Source: CAYGBW01 sp964348185 | GTDB taxonomy: Bacteria > Desulfobacterota > BSN033 > WVXP01 | Length of the DNA: 39,093 nt | NCBI GenBank assembly: GCA_964348185.1 | Contig: CAYGBW010000037.1 | Span: forward strand, 1 to 39,093 | Reading direction: 5' to 3' | In this document: piece by piece, positions 8,524-16,630 of the stretch | Layout: each line of letters begins with the position of its first letter | Numbering within the stretch: the first letter of the stretch is position 1 | The notes under the pieces: generated by a model | Database searches by the model: none | Told to the model about the DNA's origin: nothing | Seen by the model: the letters and a program-made list of their open reading frames with translations, nothing else | Made by a program: the position numbers and the translations under genes

Positions 8524-8576
8524 CCATAAGCCCGCAGTTTCAATCATGAGACATGGTTTCCTCTGTGGGCTTATGG
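8524..8576. other. Inverted repeat between the CUT1 binding-protein and permease genes
   Basis: CCATAAGCCC (8524-8533) is the exact reverse complement of GGGCTTATGG (8567-8576). A further three complementary bases lie inside after one mismatch, and the loop is about 33 bases. It lies in the 164-bp gap after the binding-protein stop (8632) and before the permease start (8467). There is no T-run, so it is more likely an mRNA-stabilising or attenuating structure than a full terminator. Confidence 0.5.
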
Positions 8577-8631
8577 TGAGCGATGAAAAGGGGGAGACCT
8601 CAACCAAAAATCCTGGAATGCTTTTCCCTGT

Positions 8632-9957
8632 CTACGGGGTCATGATCGATGTAATCTTCTTTGCCCCTTCCTCCAAGACCTTGCCAATATCCTCTCTTTT
8701 CCCAACCAGGGCTTTGGTCACAACGTCCGAGAGGGTCGCATTAACCCTCGGCCACTGCTTGAAGTAGTAAACCGGGGTCACAGCATACTCCACATCGACG
8801 ACAGAAGCCCTCAGATCTTGAAAGAGAGGATCCTCTTTCGCAATTTTCTCCTGCACCGCGAGGATTGGAGGAATCCCACCGACGGATTTCCAGAGATCCC
8901 TCTGCACCTCTTCCGTTTCACCCATCCAGGTGAGCAATTCCTTGGCTAGCTTCTTCTGTCCCGGAGAACACGCTTTGGGGATTGCCCAGAACCATGCGGC
9001 CCGCCAGGCTACCGATTTGTACGGGGAGCTGGGTCCCATGATAAAAGGCCCCATGGCCACGTTTCCGGCAATCTTGGATTTTTTGGGATCATTGTATTTC
9101 CCGTAAAGGGTCGTATCGTTCTCTTCTATAAGCGCCTTTCCGGCCATGAAGATACCGTCAGCTTCTGTCGTGGTGTACCCGACCTGCCCTGGGGGACAAA
9201 TCTTGTGAACATAGATGTTGTCCCACCAGAATTCGATGGTCTCTCGAAAGCAGGGCTCTGTCAGCATGGTCTTCCAACCGTTTTTTGCCAGAACGTCGTT
9301 ATCCCTTTCGTTATAAGGGTAGAATATGTCGCAACCATTGGACCAGAGGGACCAGAGGATGGTATTGTAGGTGTTGGGATACTTCATACCCCCGACCAAC
9401 CCCCACTCAACCTTGCCCTCTTCCTGGAGTCTTTTGGAGATTTTGACCAGGTCAGCCCAGGTTCTCGGGTATTCATCACGGGAGATCAGGTCCGAACGGT
9501 AGAAGAATATACCCAGAGTCTCTGTCAGGGGAAATGCCGTGGCACGCATCTTCCCCTCTTTGTCTGGCCAGAGCATACCGGGATCAATCAACGCTTCTTT
9601 ATCCATGGCGTAGATGGGCTTCACATCATCTAACGGCTCCAAGAAAGCTCCAAGAGTCTGGCCCCAGTCGTCGTTGTGAAAGATGATGTCATACTCTTGC
9701 GAGCCGGCAATTAGGCCTGCCGTTATCTTCTCGAGGTAGACTGTGTAGGGGATCGGGGTACCCTTAACTTCCACCCCATTCATTTCTCCCCACTTCTTAA
9801 ACCATTCCACATTGTGGGCGTGAACCGGGTAGTTCATATAAGCGACGTTGAGTTCCTTTTTCTCTGCGGCCAAGCTTGGCTGCAGCAGTCCTCCGAGAAC
9901 AAAGAGTCCGCCGAGGATCACGGTAAGTCCTAATACACGTGCAAGGATACGCTTCAT
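8632..9957 (-). CDS. ABC transporter substrate-binding protein, family 1 (CUT1 sugar type)
   Basis: A 441-residue extracellular solute-binding protein of the family-1 (MalE/UgpB) fold. The N-terminus is a Sec signal peptide (KRILAR, a hydrophobic core, then a likely cleavage site after PSLAA near residue 31). The mature sequence has typical family-1 segments, including ITAGLIAGSQEYDIIFHNDDW and FPLTETLGIFFYRSDL, and aromatic residues likely to line a sugar site. The ATG at 9957 follows GAGGAGGG. It is about 200 bases downstream of larA in the same direction, and that gap shows no clear promoter or terminator, so read-through from the transketolase promoter is plausible. Confidence 0.93.
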   Translation of the reverse strand: MKRILARVLGLTVILGGLFVLGGLLQPSLAAEKKELNVAYMNYPVHAHNVEWFKKWGEMNGVEVKGTPIPYTVYLEKITAGLIAGSQEYDIIFHNDDWGQTLGAFLEPLDDVKPIYAMDKEALIDPGMLWPDKEGKMRATAFPLTETLGIFFYRSDLISRDEYPRTWADLVKISKRLQEEGKVEWGLVGGMKYPNTYNTILWSLWSNGCDIFYPYNERDNDVLAKNGWKTMLTEPCFRETIEFWWDNIYVHKICPPGQVGYTTTEADGIFMAGKALIEENDTTLYGKYNDPKKSKIAGNVAMGPFIMGPSSPYKSVAWRAAWFWAIPKACSPGQKKLAKELLTWMGETEEVQRDLWKSVGGIPPILAVQEKIAKEDPLFQDLRASVVDVEYAVTPVYYFKQWPRVNATLSDVVTKALVGKREDIGKVLEEGAKKITSIMTP

Positions 9958-10155
9958 CGTTTTGCCCTCCTCTGGTTAGAGTTTGGTTGGAAAGTCCCCC
10001 CTTTCCACGGATAACCGAAGCTCCTTATTTGATTCCCATTTCTTTATCCTCCCTCAGGGGTTTCTTCTTCTCAAGCAGGCGCCCCCGAAGGACCTTCGAT
10101 CATGCCACACCCTGCATTCCCAACCTCACTTTGACATCCGAATACCTCCCAGAAA

Positions 10156-11430
10156 TCAGCCGGCCTGGACGTAGGGAATGGTCTGTGGGCCTTCAGGTAA
10201 AACACCGATGGTGGCGCTCCGTCCATGTCTTTGGAGCAACTCTTCAACCGTTGTTTCGATCTGATGGCAGGGCCGCAGCAAGGCGCCCTTGATCTGTTCA
10301 TCGGTCAGATTATGGGTGTGTAGGTAGACATCTGCCTTCAGGCAGATCAAGGCATGAATCTGCGCCTGCCACATGTCCTCGGACTGAAACCCAGGGGTTC
10401 GGATCTTCTCTAGGAGCGACTCCAGACTCTCCGCCTCGTTCAAAAGCCGCCCGTACGCCCCGTGATCCGGGATACCATCCCAGCAATCGGCCGCGATGAT
10501 GATGGTACCCCCCTCTTTGACCACCTGAGAGGCGGCGCTCATGCCCTTGACCGCCTGATACACATTCAGGTCTAGGGGATATCCCGAGTTGCTTGTGATG
10601 AGGATGTCAAAAGGCTCTGCCACAGGGGCCATTGCTGTTTCTTTCACAAAGGCACAGCCCACTGTGTGGGCTTTATCGAAATCTCCGGCGAACACCCGGG
10701 TAATCTGTTTCTTCCGGTTGAGCGTTACGTTCAAAAGAAAGGTGGGCCCAGTCATCGCCGCTGCTTCGTGGATCTCTTCCCACAAGGGGTTGCCGTCGGT
10801 AATCCCCCAGGTGGCGTGGGGGCTGTCGATGTTCTCTGCCCTGTGATTCCCCATGACGGTCTCGAGCAGGGCCAATCCCGGCATAATCGCCTTGCCTCCC
10901 CCTGAGAAACCCGCGAAGAAGTGGGGTTCGATGAAACCCGTGGGGATTCGCACATCGCACTCAACGAACTCCCTGTGGATCCAGACGTCGTTTCCCCTTG
11001 TCGTGGTTCCGACCTTGACATGGGAATCTCGGTCAGTGGCGTCATTCTGAACGATCCGGTACCGGCCCGCGATAGGGTCACCCAAGATCTCTTGGAGTTC
11101 GGCCTCTGTGTTTGCCCGGTGGGTGCCGGTTGAGTTGAAAAGGACGATCTGCTCATCGGGGATGTCTTTTAGCTCATCCAGCAGGACGGGCAAAATGACA
11201 GGGTAGGGAGTTGGCCGGGTGATATCGCTGAAGACGATACCGACCCTGTCTGATGGTTTGACCAGATCTTTCAGGGGTGGGGACCCGATGGGCCGGCGCA
11301 ACGCTTCACGCACCCCACCTTCCTGATCTGGAAGACCCTCGACATGCTTTGGCTCAACAACGCTCACCCTTGCGTCTCTCGGCAAATCAATCTCCAGCCC
11401 TTTCTTTCCGTAGGCAAGCCTGATCCTCAC
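10156..11430 (-). CDS. larA: LarA-family nickel-pincer 2-hydroxyacid racemase/epimerase
   Basis: A 424-residue member of the lactate racemase (LarA) family, which racemises or epimerises 2-hydroxyacids at a nickel-pincer nucleotide cofactor. The catalytic set known from Lactiplantibacillus LarA is conserved at nearly constant offset: His104 (TGTH), His170 (FIEPHFFAG), Lys180 (SGGGKAIMPG, the cofactor-tethering lysine) and His196 (GNHRAEN). Asp69 and Arg72 (SDITRP) match the cofactor-phosphate site. The family is much broader than lactate, so the substrate is open and may be a longer sugar acid. The GTG start at 11430 follows GGAGGAGG by 7 bases. The cofactor genes larB, larC and larE are not in the window. 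Confidence 0.92.
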   Translation of the reverse strand: MRIRLAYGKKGLEIDLPRDARVSVVEPKHVEGLPDQEGGVREALRRPIGSPPLKDLVKPSDRVGIVFSDITRPTPYPVILPVLLDELKDIPDEQIVLFNSTGTHRANTEAELQEILGDPIAGRYRIVQNDATDRDSHVKVGTTTRGNDVWIHREFVECDVRIPTGFIEPHFFAGFSGGGKAIMPGLALLETVMGNHRAENIDSPHATWGITDGNPLWEEIHEAAAMTGPTFLLNVTLNRKKQITRVFAGDFDKAHTVGCAFVKETAMAPVAEPFDILITSNSGYPLDLNVYQAVKGMSAASQVVKEGGTIIIAADCWDGIPDHGAYGRLLNEAESLESLLEKIRTPGFQSEDMWQAQIHALICLKADVYLHTHNLTDEQIKGALLRPCHQIETTVEELLQRHGRSATIGVLPEGPQTIPYVQAG

Positions 11431-11473
11431 CGTTTAGCCTCCTCCAGGTAGAGTTTTGTTAACCGACGGCCTT

Positions 11474-12742
11474 TTAGACGTTCTTGATGATGGACAGGTT
11501 TCCGTCTCGGGCCGCCTCGAGGACGGAGCCCATGTATTCATCCACCATGTCCGCTGTCAACGGCACCGGCATGTTCTCCAGCTTCATCTTTAGCTGTGGG
11601 TTCTTGGCAGCTGTCAAGGCCCGTTTGATGTGCGCCTCGGTGAACCCCTCGACCTCCGTGAGTCGTGTCGGAAAGCCAATCCGCCGGGCCAATTCGAACA
11701 TCCCTTCGGCGACGGCAACCCCGAGTTCCCGACCCTCCAGGTCGTCGACATTTGCCGATGTCAGCCCTGCCTCCTTGTAAATCTTGCCCACAAGCCTGAG
11801 GGGTTTTTCAATGGCGGCAGCAAAGAATACCGTGTAATAGGGATTCATAATGGCGCACGCCCGCCCATGGCTCAGAATGTCGACGAGAGAAAAACTCGTC
11901 AGGTGAGGTCCACTGGTTCCCCCCAGCATGATCGCATAGCCCCCCAAATCCGTAGCGAGACACAAAGCCTCCCGAGCGTGCGTGTCTTCGGGGTGCTCAG
12001 CCGCGCGGGGCAGAAAGTTGACCACCAATCCAATACACGAACGGGCGACCTCTTCCATTCTTGAATAGTAGGATTGGCCAACTGCCCCATACAAAACCTC
12101 GGTAACGTGGGCAATACCGTCTAGGGCCCCATCGGCCGTCAGAGCAATAGGCGAAGAATAGGTCACCTCGTAATCGAAGACAGGATAAGGGGGAACAATC
12201 GCTTCATCCACAATCAGCTTCTTCTGCCCCGATGCGATGTCGGTGATATTTGAGTACTTGGTCAGATGAGCACCAGAGCTGGCCGCCGTCATGATAGCGA
12301 CGTGGGGCGTCAGGGATTTGCCCGCTCCGACGAGCACCTCGGTGACCTGTCCCGTGCCGAAGTAATTCTCGATATCACCCCCCAAGGTGCGGAGAACCTC
12401 TGCCGCTTTGGTGGCGTCAATGGTGCTCCCTCCACCAAAACTGATGATCACATCCGGATCGGCTCCCTTGATTTCCTCGGTGATCCGATAGAGGTCCTCC
12501 CGCGGCGCATTCGGATCCGCCCCTTTGATCTCACCGACCACCTCCACACCCGCTTCAGAGACCGAATCGCGGATGATTTTGACAAAACGGTCACTCCCAG
12601 GAAAAGGATCCCTCACCAGCACAGCCCGTTTTCCCGCTTTGGCGGCCACCTGGCCGACACGGGACAGAACACCCGCGCCAAATAGGTATGCATCCCCTTT
12701 AAACTCCTGCAACAGAACTCGAGCCTTATCCAAGTCAGACAT
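11474..12742 (-). CDS. Iron-containing (type III) alcohol dehydrogenase
   Basis: A 422-residue group III alcohol dehydrogenase: an N-terminal nucleotide-binding domain with GGGS at 103-106 and a C-terminal helical metal domain. Four metal ligands can be placed: Asp208 and His212 (LDGIAH), His280 (SGPH) and His292 (LSHGRA). Members reduce aldehydes or oxidise alcohols and hydroxyacids with NAD(P). The ATG at 12742 follows AAGGAGAG. It lies between the split transketolase and larA, which suggests it handles an aldehyde or hydroxyacid from the same pathway. The short gap upstream (12743-12813) carries a weak GGGAAAAGG/CCTTTCCC hairpin. Confidence 0.92.
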   Translation of the reverse strand: MSDLDKARVLLQEFKGDAYLFGAGVLSRVGQVAAKAGKRAVLVRDPFPGSDRFVKIIRDSVSEAGVEVVGEIKGADPNAPREDLYRITEEIKGADPDVIISFGGGSTIDATKAAEVLRTLGGDIENYFGTGQVTEVLVGAGKSLTPHVAIMTAASSGAHLTKYSNITDIASGQKKLIVDEAIVPPYPVFDYEVTYSSPIALTADGALDGIAHVTEVLYGAVGQSYYSRMEEVARSCIGLVVNFLPRAAEHPEDTHAREALCLATDLGGYAIMLGGTSGPHLTSFSLVDILSHGRACAIMNPYYTVFFAAAIEKPLRLVGKIYKEAGLTSANVDDLEGRELGVAVAEGMFELARRIGFPTRLTEVEGFTEAHIKRALTAAKNPQLKMKLENMPVPLTADMVDEYMGSVLEAARDGNLSIIKNV

Positions 12743-12813
12743 CTTCTTTCTCTCCTTTCGGGTAATCTCTATCTATGGGAAAAGGGATTCCTTTCCCCAG
12801 GCTTTGATTCTTC

Positions 12814-13791
12814 CTATCCCTTCTGTTTAAGCTTGCGGGCGATCGCGCGTTCAGCCGCGGAGACGATAGCGTCTATGGCAAGCCCATATTTGTCCATGAG
12901 TTCCCCATAAGGCCCTGTCTCGGCAAAGGTATCAGCCAGACCAACACGCTCCATAGGTGCCGATTCCCCTTCAACAAGGGCTTCAGCCACGGCACCCCCT
13001 AACCCGCCGATGATGCTGTGCTCTTCGGCAGTCACCAAGGCTCCGGTGTCTGCCGCACAACGGCACACGATTTCCCGATCCAGCGGCTTGATGGTGTGCA
13101 TCTCCACCACACGGGCCTGGATCCCCCTCTCGGCCAGCTGCCGGGCGGCCAACAGACATCGATGAACCATTACCCCACAGCCTATGATCGTCACGTCAAC
13201 CCCATCCTGCAACACGACACCCTTGCCGATCTCGGATTCGTAAAGATCGCCAAAAAGAACCGGCACTTCATTTCGGCACAAACGGAAAAAGACGGGCCCC
13301 TCCCGGGCAGCGATCTGCGGGAGAAGTTGCTTCACCCCCACCGGGTCAGCAGGCACGACCACGGTCATGTACGGTAAGCTACGCATGATGGCCAGGTCAA
13401 TGACAGAGTGATGCGTCGGTCCGTCAAAGGAGTCCGACAGCCCCCCATACGCCCCGGCCAGCTTCACGTTTGCCTGGCCATAGCACAGATGGGTCCGCAC
13501 CTGTTCCAGGGCACGTGTCGCAAACAGGAAGGCAAAGGTATTGGCAATGGCCACTTTGCCGCTGTTGGCAAGTCCTACAGCCACATCCACCAGAGCCTGC
13601 TCGGCGATTCCCACATTAAAGAACCGGTCGGGGTAGACCGCCTCAAACATTCCGCTGTAATCGGAGTTTGAAACGTCGGCGCTCAGAACCACCACATCGT
13701 CCCGAACTTTTCCCAATTCTATCAAGGCCTCCCCGTAGACCTTCCGCATCGATACGGGCTCGCCAAAAACACTCCTTACCCGCTCCCCCAT
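12814..13791 (-). CDS. Transketolase C-terminal subunit (pyrimidine-binding half)
   Basis: A 325-residue protein matching the second half of transketolase: the pyrimidine-binding domain followed by the C-terminal transketolase domain. The activating glutamate is in FFNVGIAEQA, and the loop GGLSDSFDGPTHHSVID corresponds to the substrate/cofactor loop. Together with the neighbouring N-terminal half it would form the ThDP enzyme that transfers two-carbon ketol units in the cytoplasm. The ATG at 13791 lies inside the end of the upstream gene (16-bp overlap), pointing to translational coupling and a 1:1 complex. Split transketolases of this kind often serve specialised sugar pathways rather than the pentose phosphate cycle. 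Confidence 0.93.
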   Translation of the reverse strand: MGERVRSVFGEPVSMRKVYGEALIELGKVRDDVVVLSADVSNSDYSGMFEAVYPDRFFNVGIAEQALVDVAVGLANSGKVAIANTFAFLFATRALEQVRTHLCYGQANVKLAGAYGGLSDSFDGPTHHSVIDLAIMRSLPYMTVVVPADPVGVKQLLPQIAAREGPVFFRLCRNEVPVLFGDLYESEIGKGVVLQDGVDVTIIGCGVMVHRCLLAARQLAERGIQARVVEMHTIKPLDREIVCRCAADTGALVTAEEHSIIGGLGGAVAEALVEGESAPMERVGLADTFAETGPYGELMDKYGLAIDAIVSAAERAIARKLKQKG

Positions 13792-14699
13792 CGGGAAACC
13801 CCCTCTTTGAGTTCTGCCAGGGCCGCCTCAAACTGTTGGGTTGTCGGAGGACTGCCGTGCCAGGAGTGGTCGTTTTCCATAAAACTGACCCCCTTCCCCT
13901 TGGTGGTGCGTGCAATGATGACGACAGGTCTCGCGTGGATTTCATCGGCCTCGTCCAGGGAATCCAGCACCTGGGCCATGTTGTGACCGTGAATCTCGAT
14001 GACGTGCCAACCAAAAGATCGCCACTTATCAACAATCGGTTCCGTGGGCAGCACCTTTGCCGTCGGCCCGGTCTGCTGAACACCATTGTAGTCGAGGATG
14101 GCCTTCAAGTTGTCAAGCTTGTACTTGACCGCTACGAGCGCGCCCTCCCAGATCACCCCCGCATTGATCTCCCCATCGCCAAGCAAGGTGTAGACCCGAC
14201 GGTTGGCCCCCTCCATCTTGGCAGAGAGGGCCATCCCCGCGCCAATTGCCACGCCATGGCCAAGAGGACCGGCGGGCACTTCAACACCGGGTGTTTTCTC
14301 CGAATCGGGATGCCCCTGCAGCCGGCTGTTGAGTTCCCGGAAGGTCCCCAACTCCTCCACCGGGAAGTACCCGCGATGGGCCAGGGCCGTGTATAACATC
14401 GCACAAGCATGGCCCTTGGACAGCACGAAACGGTCCCGATCCGGCCAATCGGGATTGGCCGGGTCGATGCGCAGATGATGAAAATAGAGGGCTGTTATGA
14501 TTTCGGCTTCCGAGAAAGCCCCGCCAATGTGGCCGGTTTGGTGATCGTACACCATACGGAGAACCTGGATCCGAAACTCCATCGCCCGTCGTGAGAGATC
14601 AACCACCATTTCAGGCGTATGTCTTGTCCCGTAGGGATACACCAGGGGCGCCTCCACGGTCTGGCCGACTGAGATGTTGAGTTCCCTCTTGGTAATCAC
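13776..14699 (-). CDS. Transketolase N-terminal subunit (ThDP-diphosphate-binding half)
   Basis: A 307-residue protein equal to the first half of transketolase. It has the SKGHA motif, GPLGHG, and the ThDP/metal motif starting GDGEINAG and ending DYNG, the spacing expected for the GDG-X25-N signature. The start is GTG at 14699, with GGGAGGTG a few bases upstream. It is the first gene of the leftward operon transketolase N, transketolase C, alcohol dehydrogenase, LarA-like. The upstream region carries the shared GntR-type operator candidates and is divergent with the first Opp operon, so the two units are probably co-regulated. Confidence 0.93.
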   Translation of the reverse strand: MITKRELNISVGQTVEAPLVYPYGTRHTPEMVVDLSRRAMEFRIQVLRMVYDHQTGHIGGAFSEAEIITALYFHHLRIDPANPDWPDRDRFVLSKGHACAMLYTALAHRGYFPVEELGTFRELNSRLQGHPDSEKTPGVEVPAGPLGHGVAIGAGMALSAKMEGANRRVYTLLGDGEINAGVIWEGALVAVKYKLDNLKAILDYNGVQQTGPTAKVLPTEPIVDKWRSFGWHVIEIHGHNMAQVLDSLDEADEIHARPVVIIARTTKGKGVSFMENDHSWHGSPPTTQQFEAALAELKEGVSRWGSG

Positions 14700-14786
14700 A
14701 TGTCACCTCCCGTCCCCATATTCATCATCCTGCCACCTTCCCTGGAAAGGAACAAATTGCGCCGAAGAAAAGTCGGGACAGATTAG

Positions 14787-14815
14787 CCTCTACCACATTG
14801 AATACAGGAAGTCAA
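14787..14815 (-). promoter_or_regulatory. Candidate leftward promoter of the transketolase operon
   Basis: On the minus strand TTGACT (14815-14810) is followed after 17 bases by TAGAGG (14792-14787). The -35 is good and the -10 poor, which fits a promoter that needs help or is regulated. The two operator-like boxes flank the -35: one lies 5 bases upstream and the other in the spacer. The same spacing recurs upstream of the alpha/beta hydrolase gene near 24735. Confidence 0.45.
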
Positions 14816-14830
14816 CAATTTTGAATACAA
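14798..14830. promoter_or_regulatory. Pair of candidate GntR/FCD operator boxes
   Basis: Two related boxes, TTGAATACAG (14798-14807) and TTGAATACAA (14821-14830), lie 23 bp apart, about two helical turns. The second is embedded in a larger near-palindrome (TTTG-AATA-CAAA with A/T flanks). Many FadR/FCD-type GntR regulators bind TTGTATACAA-like sites. A matching box (TTGCATACAA, 24741-24750) lies next to the GntR gene in this window, so that regulator is the natural candidate. Confidence 0.5.
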
Positions 14831-14856
14831 ATTTGCCCCTTTTCTACATTATTTCC

Positions 14857-14885
14857 TTGACACAGGCTTACCCTTTTCTTATACT
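14857..14885 (+). promoter_or_regulatory. Near-consensus sigma-70 promoter of the first Opp operon
   Basis: TTGACA (14857-14862), a 17-base spacer and TATACT (14880-14885) form an almost perfect sigma-70 promoter. It would give a leader of about 130 bases before the binding-protein ATG at 15027. The leader contains small hairpins, for example GGTCT-TTC-AGACC at 14935-14947. The operator-like box at 14821-14830 lies 26 bp upstream of this -35. Confidence 0.65.
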
Positions 14886-15026
14886 CAGGTGGGTCAAAAG
14901 GGGGTTCCCCTGCTTCACCTCAGTTCACTGCCATGGTCTTTCAGACCCGGTGGGGATTCCCTGCGGCAGACCGTGGCAAATTCGGCTCCCCTAAGGAGTC
15001 GAGCATCAAGGAAGGAGGGCATCATT

Positions 15027-16565
15027 ATGGACAAATCGATTTACAAGGTTCTATTGGTTGCCGTGGTCGCGCTGCTGATCGGCGCGAGCCCGGCCATGGC
15101 CGGGAAGGCCGATGACACCCTTATTTGGTCGACCGACCGCGAGCAAGACATTGTGCTACCTTACTACGACGAATCACGGACCGTTATGATCACGAGCCTG
15201 CTCACCCATGACACACTGCTCTACCGGGATCCGAAGACCTTTGAGTACGTGCCCCTGCTCGCGACATCATTCAAATGGGTCGACGATGTTACGATGGATT
15301 TTGAGCTTCGAAAAGACGTCGTCTTCCACAATGGTGAGAAGTTCAGTGCCGATGACGTGGTCGCCACCTTCAACCACGTCTCTCATCCCGACTCAGGCGT
15401 TGTAACGAGGCGCAACGTGGAATGGATCAAGAACTGCGAGAAGCTCGGCGAATACAAGGCTCGACTCCACATGGAAACGCCCTTCCCCGCGGCGCTTGAG
15501 TATCTCGCTGGCCCTCTCGCAATCTTTCCCGCAGGCATCTGGGAGACAGCCAAAGTGGTCGCCGGGAAAAAGGATTATCGCTCGGTCGAGCCTATTGGCA
15601 CGGGCCCATACAGGGTCACGAAGATGATCCCGGGCGATTCCGTCTACTTCGAGAGAACGGGTGAATACTTCGGCGGACCGAAAGGCATGGGGAAGATCAG
15701 CAAAATCACCCTGCGTACCATTCCAGACCCAGAGGCTCAGGTTGCCGAACTTCTGGCCGGGAACATCAACTGGATTTTCGACGTGCCGCCGGAAAGGGCA
15801 GATGAGCTCGCCAAGATGCCGACGGTTCAGGTTGCCAATGAGTCGACCATGCGCATCAACTTTCTCGTCTTTGATGTGACGGGCAGAAGCGGGGATACGC
15901 CGATCAAGAAACTCAGGGTCCGTCAGGCGATCGCCCACGCCATTAACCGAGAGGCCATTGCCAGAGAGTTGCTTGGTCCCGGCTCGGTGGTCCCCGGTTC
16001 GTTCTGTTATCCTCCCCAGTTCGGCTGCACCCAGGACGTTCCACAGTACGACCACAACCCCGAGAAGGCTAAGAAGCTACTTGCCGAGGCCGGTTATCCC
16101 GACGGCTTTGCAGTCGATCTGTACGGTTACTACCAGCGTGAGAAGATTGAGGCGATTGTGGGTGACCTACGGAAGGTCGGCATCAAGGCAAACCTGAAGT
16201 ATATGCAAAACAGGGCAATGCAAGTCTTCTGGAAAGCAGGCGAATGCCCGCTTACCGTCTGGAGCTGGGGTTCATACGCGATTAACGACATATCGGCGAT
16301 CACCAGTCAATTTGTCGGAAAGGATGCCGGATCATGGGACTATGCCAGGGACCCGGATGTGCACAGATGGATGGAAACGGGTGATACTTCGGTCGATCCA
16401 GGGGTGCGCAAGGCCAACTATACGAAGGCATTGACCCGCATTGCCGAGAAGGTTTACATTCTACCTCTTTACTCCGTCCCCAGAAACTATGCGTTTTCAA
16501 AGGATCTGAATTTCACCCCCCATAAGGATGAGTTACCCCGATTCTTCAATTCGAGCTGGAAGTAA
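15027..16565 (+). CDS. Dipeptide/oligopeptide-type ABC substrate-binding protein (family 5), first operon
   Basis: A 512-residue family-5 extracellular solute-binding protein (DppA/OppA fold). The open frame extends 46 codons upstream, but the ATG at 15027 is chosen because GAAGGAGGG lies 7 bases before it and a clear Sec signal peptide follows (hydrophobic core ending GASPAMA, cleavage near residue 26). Family segments include the FELRKDVVFHNGEKFSADDV region, GTGPYRV and the RQAIAHAINRE segment. Family-5 proteins bind peptides but also opines, nickel chelates, glycosides and other medium-sized solutes. It heads a five-gene operon with both permeases and both ATPases. Confidence 0.95.
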   Translation: MDKSIYKVLLVAVVALLIGASPAMAGKADDTLIWSTDREQDIVLPYYDESRTVMITSLLTHDTLLYRDPKTFEYVPLLATSFKWVDDVTMDFELRKDVVFHNGEKFSADDVVATFNHVSHPDSGVVTRRNVEWIKNCEKLGEYKARLHMETPFPAALEYLAGPLAIFPAGIWETAKVVAGKKDYRSVEPIGTGPYRVTKMIPGDSVYFERTGEYFGGPKGMGKISKITLRTIPDPEAQVAELLAGNINWIFDVPPERADELAKMPTVQVANESTMRINFLVFDVTGRSGDTPIKKLRVRQAIAHAINREAIARELLGPGSVVPGSFCYPPQFGCTQDVPQYDHNPEKAKKLLAEAGYPDGFAVDLYGYYQREKIEAIVGDLRKVGIKANLKYMQNRAMQVFWKAGECPLTVWSWGSYAINDISAITSQFVGKDAGSWDYARDPDVHRWMETGDTSVDPGVRKANYTKALTRIAEKVYILPLYSVPRNYAFSKDLNFTPHKDELPRFFNSSWK

Positions 16566-16583
16566 GCTTAACGGGAAAGGCAG

Positions 16584-16609
16584 GGGCGTGGTCCGGGTGG
16601 GCCACGCCC
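16584..16609 (+). other. Intercistronic hairpin after the first Opp binding-protein gene
   Basis: GGGCGTGG (16584-16591) pairs perfectly with CCACGCCC (16602-16609) across a 10-base loop, in the 65-bp gap between the binding-protein stop and the first permease. The following CCCTTTCG is not a proper T-run, so partial termination or 3'-end protection of the upstream message is more likely than full termination. Confidence 0.55.
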
Positions 16610-16630
16610 TTTCGCCCCGGAAATTCAAGC

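Noticed and set aside
10156..14699. Assignment of the transketolase/ADH module to the known sulfoquinovose (sulfo-TK) or apiose pathway
   Set aside because: Both use split transketolases, but the other diagnostic genes (sulfosugar isomerases or exporters, apulose kinase) are not visible here, so a named pathway cannot be supported.
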